Source: an uncultured Collinsella sp. (GTDB lineage Bacteria; Actinomycetota; Coriobacteriia; Coriobacteriales; Coriobacteriaceae). Taken from it: a stretch of 64,000 nucleotides of DNA. Below, one piece after another: positions 14,491 to 21,980 of the stretch. Position numbers and translations under genes: made by a program. Where the stretch lies: contig CANRSF010000001.1 in the NCBI GenBank assembly GCA_947642445.1, positions 1 through 64,000 of the forward strand, in the 5' to 3' direction. Each line of letters starts with the position of its first letter. Position 1 is the stretch's first letter. Under the pieces are notes generated by a model, which did no database searches, was not told the DNA's origin, and saw nothing but the letters and a program-made list of their open reading frames with translations.

Positions 14491-16323
14491 ATGGCTCGAC
14501 TGCACGTAATGGAACGCAGCCACGCTCAGGCCGTCATGGACGACCTGCACGATGCGCTCGGACGTCGTCTGGCGGTGAGTTCGCTCGCCCCGTGCCCCGT
14601 TGAGTTTACGGCAGCGCTCGTCAATCTGTGCTCCACCCAGAGCTGCGGCAAGTGCACGCCCTGCCGCGTGGGCCTGAGCGCGCTGAGCGACCTGCTCGCC
14701 GATGTGCTCGAGGGCCGCGCCGACGAGTCCACGCTCAACTTGATTGAGCGCACGGCCCGCACCATCTACCTTTCGAGCGACTGCGCCATCGGCTACGAAG
14801 CTGGCGCCATGGCACTCACGGCCATTCGCGGCTTCCGCGACGATTTTGAGCATCACATCCGCGAGCACTCCTGCGGCTTTGACCGCGAGGCCCGCGTCCC
14901 GTGCGTTTCGGGCTGCCCGGCGCACGTCGACATTCCCGGGTACATTTCGCTGGTCGAGGCCGGCCGCTATGCCGACGCCGTCAAGGTCATCCGCAAGAAC
15001 AATCCGCTGCCGCTCGTCTGCGGCCTGGTGTGCGAGCATCCCTGCGAGATGCACTGCCGCCGTGGCATGGTCGACGACCCCATGAACATCCTCGCCCTCA
15101 AGCGTTTTGCCGTCGAGCACAGTGACCTCAACGACCACAAGCCGCATGTAGTGGACAACACCGGCAAGCGCATCGCCGTGATCGGCGGCGGCCCGGCCGG
15201 CCTTTCCTGCGCCTACTACCTGGCCGTGATGGGCCATAAGGTGACCATCTTTGAGCAGCGCCACCACCTGGGCGGCATGCTGCGCTATGGCATCCCCAGC
15301 TATCGTCTGCCGCGCGAGCGCCTGCAGGCCGAGATCGACTGGATCTTGAGCGCCGGCATCGACGTTGAGCTCGATCACTCTGTCAACGGCGAGGAACTTG
15401 CCCGCCTGCGCGACGAGTTCGATGCCGTCTACCTAGCCATCGGTGCCCACAGCGACAAGAAGCTCGGCCTTCCGGGCGAAGAGGCGCCCGGCGTTGAGTC
15501 GGCCGTCAAGATGCTGCGCGCCATCGGTGATGACGAGCTGCCCGACCTGAGCGGCCAGCGCGTGTGCGTCATCGGCGGCGGTAACGTGGCCATGGACGTG
15601 GCACGCTCTGCCGTGCGCTGCGGTGCCGAAAAGGTGAGCATCGTCTACCGCCGGCGCATCTGCGATATGACAGCCCAGGACGCCGAGATCGCCGGTGCCC
15701 AGGCCGAGGGTTGCGAGGTGCTGGAGCTGACGGCGCCGCTCGCCATCGAGACGGGCGAAGATGGTCGCGTGAGCGGCCTGCGCGTGCAGCCGCAGATTAT
15801 CGGCGAGCCCCGTCGTGGGCGTCCGGCCCCGCGTGCCGCCGCCACGCCCGAGCGCGTCATTCCTTGCGAGCGCGTGTTTGTGGCCATTGGCCAGGACATC
15901 GATTCCAAGCCGTTTGAGGACATGGGCATTGCCTGCAAGTGGGGCTGCGTGGTCACCGACTCGGACGGCGCCGTGCCCAACTTCGACGGCCTCTTTAGCG
16001 GCGGCGACTGCCAGACCGGCCCCGCCACGGTCATCCGCGCCATCAACGCCGGCCGCGTTGCTTCGGCAAATATCGACCGCTACCTGGGCTTTGACCACAA
16101 GATCAAGCTCGACGTTGAGCTGCCGACCGTGCAGTTTAAGGGCAAGCACGAGTGCGGCCGCTGCGAGCTGGGCGAGCGCGAGGCCGGCGAGCGTATTCAC
16201 GATTGGAATCTGGTCGAGCAGGGTCTTACCGAACAGGAGGCACGCCAGGAGGCGAGCCGCTGCCTGCGCTGTGACCACTTTGGCTTTGGCGCGTTCCGCG
16301 GAGGGAGGAACCTGGAATGGTAG
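14491..16323 (+). CDS. NuoF-tail/GltD-like iron-sulfur flavoprotein, hydrogenase partner
   Basis: 610 residues with three parts. About 1-130: the iron-sulfur tail of NuoF-like proteins (SCGKCTPCRVG). About 130-215: the cysteine-rich Fer4_20 domain of GltD/DPD proteins (CVSGCPAHVDIPG, CGLVCEHPCEMHCRRG). About 220-545: a two-dinucleotide-binding oxidoreductase (VIGGGPAGLSCAYYL for FAD; VIGGGNVAMDVARS for NAD(P)H). A C-terminal Cys cluster (CGRC, CLRC) ends it. It lacks the FMN/NADH part of NuoF. It overlaps the hydrogenase start, so it probably links NAD(P)H and/or ferredoxin to H2. The start at 14491 has GAGAGGGG upstream. Confidence 0.85.
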   Translation: MARLHVMERSHAQAVMDDLHDALGRRLAVSSLAPCPVEFTAALVNLCSTQSCGKCTPCRVGLSALSDLLADVLEGRADESTLNLIERTARTIYLSSDCAIGYEAGAMALTAIRGFRDDFEHHIREHSCGFDREARVPCVSGCPAHVDIPGYISLVEAGRYADAVKVIRKNNPLPLVCGLVCEHPCEMHCRRGMVDDPMNILALKRFAVEHSDLNDHKPHVVDNTGKRIAVIGGGPAGLSCAYYLAVMGHKVTIFEQRHHLGGMLRYGIPSYRLPRERLQAEIDWILSAGIDVELDHSVNGEELARLRDEFDAVYLAIGAHSDKKLGLPGEEAPGVESAVKMLRAIGDDELPDLSGQRVCVIGGGNVAMDVARSAVRCGAEKVSIVYRRRICDMTAQDAEIAGAQAEGCEVLELTAPLAIETGEDGRVSGLRVQPQIIGEPRRGRPAPRAAATPERVIPCERVFVAIGQDIDSKPFEDMGIACKWGCVVTDSDGAVPNFDGLFSGGDCQTGPATVIRAINAGRVASANIDRYLGFDHKIKLDVELPTVQFKGKHECGRCELGEREAGERIHDWNLVEQGLTEQEARQEASRCLRCDHFGFGAFRGGRNLEW

Positions 16324-18128
16324 AGCTCAACAACCCCACCGTCAGCGACAACACAAAAAACGGAGCGCATAACATGGTCAAGCTCACTATCGATAATTGC
16401 GAGGTTGTGGTTCCCGAGCACACCACGATCCTGGACGCGGCTAAGTCCGTCGGCATCCAGATTCCCACCCTGTGCTATCTGCGCGATCTGAACGAGATCG
16501 GCGGCTGCCGCGTGTGCGTGGTCGAGGTCGAGGGCTGCGACCAGCTGGTTGCCGCCTGCAACAACTACGTGCTCGACGGCATGGTGGTCCACACCAACAG
16601 CCCCAAGGCCCGCGAGGCCCGTCGCACCAACGTGCAGCTGCTGCTGTCGCAGCACGATGCGCAGTGTGCGAGCTGCGTGCGCAGCGGCAACTGCAACTTG
16701 CAGACCATCGCCAACGACCTGGGTATTTTCTACCTGCCGTATCAAAAGCACTTGACGGGTGAGGACTGGGACTTCGATTTCCCCATCATTCGCGACAACG
16801 ACAAGTGCATTAAATGCATGCGCTGCATCAAGGTATGCGAGAGCGTGCAGGGCCTAGGGATTTGGGACCTGACCAACCGCGCCACGCATACCGCCGTGGG
16901 TACCCGCGGGCGCGCACCGATCGGCAAGACCGATTGCGTCGCGTGCGGCCAGTGCATTACACATTGTCCGACGGGCGCCCTGCGCGAGCGCGACGATACC
17001 GAGACCGTGTTTGACGCGCTCGCTAATCCCGACAAGATCGTGCTGGTGCAGATCGCGCCGGCCGTGCGCAGCGCCTGGGGCGAGGAACTCGGCATATCTC
17101 GCGAGGAGGCCACCGTTGAGCGCCTGGCCTGCGCGCTGCGCCGCGTGGGCTTTGAGCACGTGTTCGACACCGATTTCTCGGCCGACCTCACCATTATGGA
17201 GGAGGGATCCGAACTGATCGAGCGCCTGGGCGCCGCCGCCAAGGGCGAGGGCGACAGCCGCGGCTGGCCCATGTTTACGAGCTGCTGCCCGGGCTGGGTG
17301 CGCTTTGTGAAGGCGCGCTATCCGGAGTTTGTCGACAGCCTGTCCACGTCAAAGTCGCCGCAGCAGATGTTCGGCGCCATCGCCAAGACCTACTACGCCA
17401 AGGTGCTGGGCGTGGAGCCCGAGCGTCTGTTCGTGGTGTCCGTTATGCCGTGCACGGCCAAGAAGGCCGAGTGTGCGCTGCCGAGCATGATGGGCGAGGA
17501 CGGTACGCCCGACGTTGACGTTGCGCTGACGGTACGCGAGATGGTGCGCATGATCCGCGCGAGCCACGTGAGCGTTGATACGCTGGTCGAGGAGCCGCTC
17601 GATACGCCGCTGGGCTTTGGCACGGGCGCAGGTGTGATCTTTGGCGCCACGGGCGGCGTGATGGAGGCCGCCGTGCGCTCGGCCTATTACCTGGTGACGG
17701 GCGAGAATCCCGACGCCGACTTCTTTACCGACGTGCGTGGCCTGGACGGCTGGAAGGAAGCCGTGGCCGATATCGATGGCACCAAGGTGCGCGTCGCCGT
17801 GGCGCACGGGCTGGGCAACGCCGCCCGCCTGCTCGACGCGATTCGCGCCGGCCGCGTGAGCTATGACTTCGTTGAGGTCATGGCGTGCCCGGGCGGCTGC
17901 GTCGGTGGCGGCGGCCAGCCCATCCATGACGGCTGCGAGCTGGCGGAAGAGCGCGGCCAGGTGCTCTGGGGCCTCGATGCGGCGGCCGACATTCGCTTCT
18001 CGCACGAGAACCCCGATGTTCAGGTATGCTATCGCGAGTTCTTGGGTGCGCCGCCCTCGCCGCTGGCCGAGGAATTGCTGCATACCGATCATCACGCATG
18101 GACGATGCCTAACGAGGGGACGTGCTAG
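16317..18128 (+). CDS. [FeFe] hydrogenase catalytic subunit (HydA-like)
   Basis: 603 residues; cytosolic, interconverts protons and H2. N-terminal [2Fe-2S] domain (CYLRDLNEIGGCRVC), His-Cys [4Fe-4S] region, two [4Fe-4S] ferredoxin motifs (CIKCMRCIKVC, CVACGQCITHCPTGA), then the H-cluster domain with TSCCPGWVRF (L1), MPCTAKKAE (L2) and FVEVMACPGGCVGGGGQP (L3). All H-cluster ligand cysteines are present. ATG 16317 has GGAGGGAGGAACC upstream and overlaps the previous stop; a second ATG at 16374 would drop 19 polar residues. Maturases HydEFG are not in the window. Operon with the flavoprotein and ABC genes. Confidence 0.95.
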   Translation: MVELNNPTVSDNTKNGAHNMVKLTIDNCEVVVPEHTTILDAAKSVGIQIPTLCYLRDLNEIGGCRVCVVEVEGCDQLVAACNNYVLDGMVVHTNSPKAREARRTNVQLLLSQHDAQCASCVRSGNCNLQTIANDLGIFYLPYQKHLTGEDWDFDFPIIRDNDKCIKCMRCIKVCESVQGLGIWDLTNRATHTAVGTRGRAPIGKTDCVACGQCITHCPTGALRERDDTETVFDALANPDKIVLVQIAPAVRSAWGEELGISREEATVERLACALRRVGFEHVFDTDFSADLTIMEEGSELIERLGAAAKGEGDSRGWPMFTSCCPGWVRFVKARYPEFVDSLSTSKSPQQMFGAIAKTYYAKVLGVEPERLFVVSVMPCTAKKAECALPSMMGEDGTPDVDVALTVREMVRMIRASHVSVDTLVEEPLDTPLGFGTGAGVIFGATGGVMEAAVRSAYYLVTGENPDADFFTDVRGLDGWKEAVADIDGTKVRVAVAHGLGNAARLLDAIRAGRVSYDFVEVMACPGGCVGGGGQPIHDGCELAEERGQVLWGLDAAADIRFSHENPDVQVCYREFLGAPPSPLAEELLHTDHHAWTMPNEGTC

Positions 18129-18130
18129 CG

Positions 18131-19186
18131 ATGCGCGCGTTTGATTTTGAAATGTCGCGCCGGGGGTTTGCCTCGGCGCTCGCCGCGGGCGCCCTGTCAC
18201 TTGCGCTCGCGGGCTGTGGCGGCGGGGGTGCCGGTGCCGGGTCCGCCGCGGGCTCGGCTGCCACGGACGGCGCCGGTGCTGCCGCAGAGCCGGTCGAGGT
18301 GCACGTCGCCTCGCTCAAGGGGCCAACCTCGATTGGTCTGGTGCAGTTTATGGACCGGGCGGCCGATGGCGAGACGGACAATGAGTTCGACTTTGCGATC
18401 AATACTGCCGCCGATGAGATTGTGCCCAAGGTCATTCAGGGCGATATCGACATTGCCCTGGTGCCCGCCAACGTGGCGAGTGTGCTCTACAACAAGACCG
18501 AGGGCGCGGTGCAGGTCATCGACATCAACACGCTGGGCGTGCTGAATGTGGTGACGGGCGACGCGAGTGTGGCCTCGTTTGGCGATCTGGCGGGCCATAC
18601 CGTCTATATGACGGGCAAGGGCACCACGCCGGAGTACGTCATGAACTACCTGCTGGAGCGCGCAGGCCTGACCGGCCAGGTGACGCTCGAGTTTAAGAGC
18701 GAGCCCACCGAGGTGCTGTCGGCCCTGCTTGCCGATTCGTCTGCCGTGGGCGTGCTGCCGGAGCCGTTCAAGACCGCTGCCATCGCCAAGAGCGAAGGCA
18801 AGCTGTCGGCGCCGGTGAGCCTGACCGATGCGTGGGACGAACTGGCGGGTGACACGGACTCCCGTTTGCTGACGGGCGTGACCGTGGTGCGCCGTGCCTT
18901 TGCCGAGGAACATCCCGAGGCCGTGGCGGAGTTCTTGAGCTGCCATGCGGCGAGCGTTAAGGCTGTCAATGCGGCGCCGGCAGACTGGGCGCAGGCCGTG
19001 GCCGATGCCGGCATCGTGGACAACGCCAAGATCGCCGAGAAGGCGATTCCCGGGTGCATGCTTGTCTGCCAGACGGGCAAGGATATGAAGGCGGCGCTTA
19101 GCGGGTATCTGCAGGTGCTGTCCGACGCGGACGCGAGCGCCGTGGGTGGTAAACTTCCGGCTGACGATTTCTACTACTTGGAGTAG
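18131..19186 (+). CDS. ABC substrate-binding lipoprotein (SsuA/NMT1-like)
   Basis: About 351 residues. The N-terminus has twin arginines (EMSRRGF), a hydrophobic stretch and a lipobox LALAGC followed by a Gly/Ala linker, so it is probably a Tat-type lipoprotein anchored outside. The body resembles periplasmic-binding-like II proteins of the SsuA/Thi5/NMT1 group (DIDIALVPANVASVLYN, YMTGKGTTPEYVMNYLL). It starts two bases after the hydrogenase stop, and the fused permease-ATPase starts three bases after it. Ligand unknown: sulfonate, thiamine precursor or aromatic compounds are family options. ATG 18131 is preferred over GTG 18122, which is too close to AGGGG. Confidence 0.87.
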   Translation: MRAFDFEMSRRGFASALAAGALSLALAGCGGGGAGAGSAAGSAATDGAGAAAEPVEVHVASLKGPTSIGLVQFMDRAADGETDNEFDFAINTAADEIVPKVIQGDIDIALVPANVASVLYNKTEGAVQVIDINTLGVLNVVTGDASVASFGDLAGHTVYMTGKGTTPEYVMNYLLERAGLTGQVTLEFKSEPTEVLSALLADSSAVGVLPEPFKTAAIAKSEGKLSAPVSLTDAWDELAGDTDSRLLTGVTVVRRAFAEEHPEAVAEFLSCHAASVKAVNAAPADWAQAVADAGIVDNAKIAEKAIPGCMLVCQTGKDMKAALSGYLQVLSDADASAVGGKLPADDFYYLE

Positions 19187-19189
19187 CCC

Positions 19190-20569
19190 GTGCGTGCGTT
19201 TGCTCGACAAATGACAGAGCGTATGAAGGCGGTGGCGGCAGCAGGTGCCGTCGCCGCCTTTTGGCTTGCCGCGTGGATGCTGGTGGCGGCGCTGGTGGCG
19301 CAGCCGTTGATTTTGCCGGGGCCGGGCGCCGTCGTGGTGGCGTTGCTGCGACTGGTATGCGATGCCAGCACATGGGCGATTCTGGCAGGCTCGGGTGCGC
19401 GTATCTTGGGCGGGCTGGCGCTTGCCGCGGTGTGCGGCGGCGTACTGGCGGGAGTCTCGGTGCGATCGCTGACGTTTGCCCGCTTGGTGGCGCCGGCGCT
19501 TTCGTTTGTTAAGGCGACACCGGTTGCCTGCGTGGTGGTCCTGCTGCTCATTTGGTTGGGGTCGGCGCACGTGAGCATTGCAGCGGTCTTTTTGATGGCT
19601 CTGCCGGGCGTGTATTTTTCGTTGGTCGAGGGCTTGATGCAAGCGGATAAACCGCTGGAGCAGATGTTTCGTCTGCATGGCGTGCGGGGCTGGCGACTGT
19701 TTTGTGCCCACACCTGGCGCGAAGTCCTGCCGTTTGTGCTTTCGTGTGCCCGCGCCGTGATTGGCATGAGCTGGAAGGCCGGTGTGGCGGCGGAGCTGAT
19801 CGGCATGGCGACGGGCACCGTGGGCGAGCGCATCTATCAGGCGAAGCTTTTGATTGAGACTGCCGATTTGCTGGCCTGGACCGTGCTGGTTGTTATGGCT
19901 TCGTGGGCATGCGAGCGCGTGCTGGTGTGGCTGCTGCGGGCTTCGGGGCCAGCGGCGTGGCGTGCGGCGGTGCTGTCGCATGGACGCGGCTTGCACGGGC
20001 GTGCGGGCGGTTCTGCTGGCGGCGGGGTTGCGGCGGAGCTTGCGCTTGCTGCGGGCGATTGTGCGCCCTGGGCGCCGGCGCTCGACGGTCTGGTGCTCAA
20101 CGTGCCCGCGGGCGGGCGTATCTGTGTGATGGGTGCTTCGGGCATGGGCAAGTCGACGCTGCTTTCGTTGGCAGCGGGGGAGTGCGCGCCGTGCTCGATG
20201 GTGTTTCAGGACGCGCGCTTGGTCGAGTCCGCCTCGGCGCTGGATAACGTGCTGGTGTGCGCCGATGCGCGTGCGGATGCTTCGAGCGCCGCGGCATTGC
20301 TGCGCCTGCTGGTGCCGGGAATCGATGTGAATGCGTGCATGGCCGAGCTTTCGGGCGGGCAACGCCGTCGCGTCGAGATTGCCCGCGCCCTGCTGTGCCC
20401 AGGCGATGCGGTGATTCTGGACGAGCCCTTTACCGGTCTAGATACCGCTGCGCGCGACGCATGCGCCGAGGTCGTGCTCGACTTGCTCGACGGTCGCATG
20501 CTGCTGCTCGCCACGCACGATGCCGCCGACGCTCAGGCTCTCGATATCTCTGACATCATCACGCTCTAA
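19190..20569 (+). CDS. fused ABC permease-ATPase
   Basis: 459 residues from a GTG start with GGAG six bases upstream. About 1-250: an SsuC/TauC-type permease with several helices and the EAA-like loop (GVRGWRLFCAHTWREVLPF). About 270-459: a compact ATPase with Walker A GASGMGKST, Q-loop VFQDARLVE, signature LSGGQRRRVEIARALL, Walker B VILDEPFTGLD and H-loop LLATHD. These two parts are usually separate proteins in this importer class; here they are one chain without a stop between. A dimer of the fusion plus the lipoprotein just upstream would make a full importer. Confidence 0.88.
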   Translation: MRAFARQMTERMKAVAAAGAVAAFWLAAWMLVAALVAQPLILPGPGAVVVALLRLVCDASTWAILAGSGARILGGLALAAVCGGVLAGVSVRSLTFARLVAPALSFVKATPVACVVVLLLIWLGSAHVSIAAVFLMALPGVYFSLVEGLMQADKPLEQMFRLHGVRGWRLFCAHTWREVLPFVLSCARAVIGMSWKAGVAAELIGMATGTVGERIYQAKLLIETADLLAWTVLVVMASWACERVLVWLLRASGPAAWRAAVLSHGRGLHGRAGGSAGGGVAAELALAAGDCAPWAPALDGLVLNVPAGGRICVMGASGMGKSTLLSLAAGECAPCSMVFQDARLVESASALDNVLVCADARADASSAAALLRLLVPGIDVNACMAELSGGQRRRVEIARALLCPGDAVILDEPFTGLDTAARDACAEVVLDLLDGRMLLLATHDAADAQALDISDIITL

Positions 20570-20589
20570 ATACTAATTCAGCAACAAAA

Positions 20590-20619
20590 TGATCCGTTTT
20601 CCTCCGTCCCCATGGGGTC
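20590..20619 (+). repeat. 30-bp direct repeat, left copy
   Basis: TGATCCGTTTTCCTCC followed by a CCCCATGGGG-type core. A second copy with two changes lies in the same direction at 20988-21017, so the pair brackets the antitoxin gene. Related sequence forms the palindrome at 33170-33244. Confidence 0.8.
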
Positions 20620-20640
20620 GGCTGTGGTATTCTATCTGCG

Positions 20641-20750
20641 GGGTAATACTTAGGAATACCAAGTAATACCAACGCCGCAGAAACAAACTCCAGATGCGGG
20701 CCAATCGGGTTGCCTTCACAGCCCGTCGCCCAGCCGCGTGGCCCGCATCT
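20641..20750 (+). promoter_or_regulatory. AATACC repeats and structured leader of antitoxin gene
   Basis: TAATAC/AATACC motifs recur at about 20644, 20655 and 20665, a possible autorepression operator. Then AGATGCGGGCCA (20692-20703) pairs perfectly with TGGCCCGCATCT (20739-20750), with CGGG/CCCG nested inside. The mRNA leader would fold strongly 35 bases before the start codon. Confidence 0.5.
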
Positions 20751-20784
20751 ATCCGCACCACCGTCGTTTCAAAAAGGAAGCGCC

Positions 20785-20985
20785 ATGGCAGAACACATGA
20801 CCCCGGTTGTCGCGAAGGTCTTGCCCGAGGAAAAGGCGGCCTTCGCGGCGGCAACCCAGCTCGTGGGCACCACACCGTCCAACGCCATCCGCATGTTTAT
20901 CGCCGCGTTTAATCGCTGCGGCACCTTTCCGTTCGACATTTCGCCCAACGGGGCCTTTGGCACTGCGCCTGATTCTCATCAATAA
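20785..20985 (+). CDS. orphan RelB/DinJ-type antitoxin
   Basis: 66 residues. The start PVVAKVLPEEKAAFAAATQLVGTTPSNAIRMFIAAFNRCG has the ribbon-helix-helix pattern of RelB/DinJ antitoxins, and the FPFDI tail is typical of DinJ. AAAAAGGAAG lies before ATG 20785. A toxin gene normally follows at once, but here a 30-bp repeat and then a CPBP protease follow, so the antitoxin is solitary. It may be a remnant or may act on a distant toxin. Confidence 0.8.
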   Translation: MAEHMTPVVAKVLPEEKAAFAAATQLVGTTPSNAIRMFIAAFNRCGTFPFDISPNGAFGTAPDSHQ

Positions 20986-20987
20986 GT

Positions 20988-21017
20988 GATCCGTTTTCCT
21001 CCATCCCCATGGGATCA
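20988..21017 (+). repeat. 30-bp direct repeat, right copy
   Basis: Same orientation and 28 of 30 bases the same as the copy at 20590-20619. It overlaps the last bases after the antitoxin stop. Confidence 0.8.
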
Positions 21018-21068
21018 GCTCTCTGCCGAGTTGTGGTAGAACTAGGGAACGGTTTTGAGGAGGTTGGC

Positions 21069-21980
21069 ATGCTCAATGCGATGATTTGGGCGCTTGCCTG
21101 TCTTGGCGTCGTCGCTGCCGATATAGCCCTGAGCGTCGTTTTGTTCTCCGCCCTTGGCGTCGCATCGGTGTTCATGGGTTTTTCAATCGATGACCTCGAC
21201 ATTCAATTGCTTCAGGCCGTCGCGCAGACGGTATCGTTTTTGATGGCGCTGCTGTGGTGGCGTTATCTGTGGCCGCGCTCGTTTATGGTGCGCTGGCAGG
21301 GCGAGCGCCCGCTTGGCGGGGGAGCAGGCAAAGCATGGAGGCGCATCGCCTGCGTTATCGTGATCGGCCTTGCCCTGCAGGTGGTCGTTGGCTACGTGAC
21401 CGACGCCGTGCTGTCGCTGTTGCCCGAGGCGGCGGCCGATTACAGCGAGCTTGTCGAGGAGACGGGCATGGGCGACACGAGCTATCTGGCCGTCCTGACC
21501 ACGGTGCTCGGCGCTCCGTTTTGCGAGGAACTGCTGGTGCGCGGTATCATTTTTGAGTTTTCGCTCCGAGCGTTTAACCCGCAGTGCCGTCCGCTCTGGA
21601 AACGCCGGCGCCGCGCGAACGCGCAAGACGGCGCCATGGTGCCCTGGGCGGCCCCGAGTACCTGGGGCATCGCCGCGGCGATTGTGCTGCAGGCGGCAAT
21701 CTTTGGCTTTATGCATATGAACTGGGTGCAGGGCTGCTACGCCGGCGCCGCCGGTCTGGTCTTTGGCTGGGTGCTCGTGACCACCGGAAAGCTCCGCTAC
21801 ACGATTCTGCTGCACTTTGCCTTTAACGCCGGGTCGTACCTCATGGGCCTGCTGTGGTTTGTGAACACGCCGCTCGACGTGATAATCACGGTCGCGATCG
21901 CCGGCGTGATCCTGGTGGAGGCAATGCGCTCGCTGCGCCAAGCGTGTGGGATGGACGCAGCGAGTGCACCACTTCGCTAG
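21069..21980 (+). CDS. CPBP-family intramembrane protease (CAAX/Abi type)
   Basis: 303 residues with about eight hydrophobic segments. The CPBP signature is complete: CEELLVRGIIF (EExxxR), FGFMHMNW (second-motif His) and HFAFNAGSYL (third motif). Family members are glutamate intramembrane proteases; some give bacteriocin self-immunity. ATG 21069 follows GAGGAGG by five bases. The stop shares the palindromic CTAG (21977-21980) with the stop of the converging ygiQ-type gene. Substrate unknown. Confidence 0.88.
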   Translation: MLNAMIWALACLGVVAADIALSVVLFSALGVASVFMGFSIDDLDIQLLQAVAQTVSFLMALLWWRYLWPRSFMVRWQGERPLGGGAGKAWRRIACVIVIGLALQVVVGYVTDAVLSLLPEAAADYSELVEETGMGDTSYLAVLTTVLGAPFCEELLVRGIIFEFSLRAFNPQCRPLWKRRRRANAQDGAMVPWAAPSTWGIAAAIVLQAAIFGFMHMNWVQGCYAGAAGLVFGWVLVTTGKLRYTILLHFAFNAGSYLMGLLWFVNTPLDVIITVAIAGVILVEAMRSLRQACGMDAASAPLR

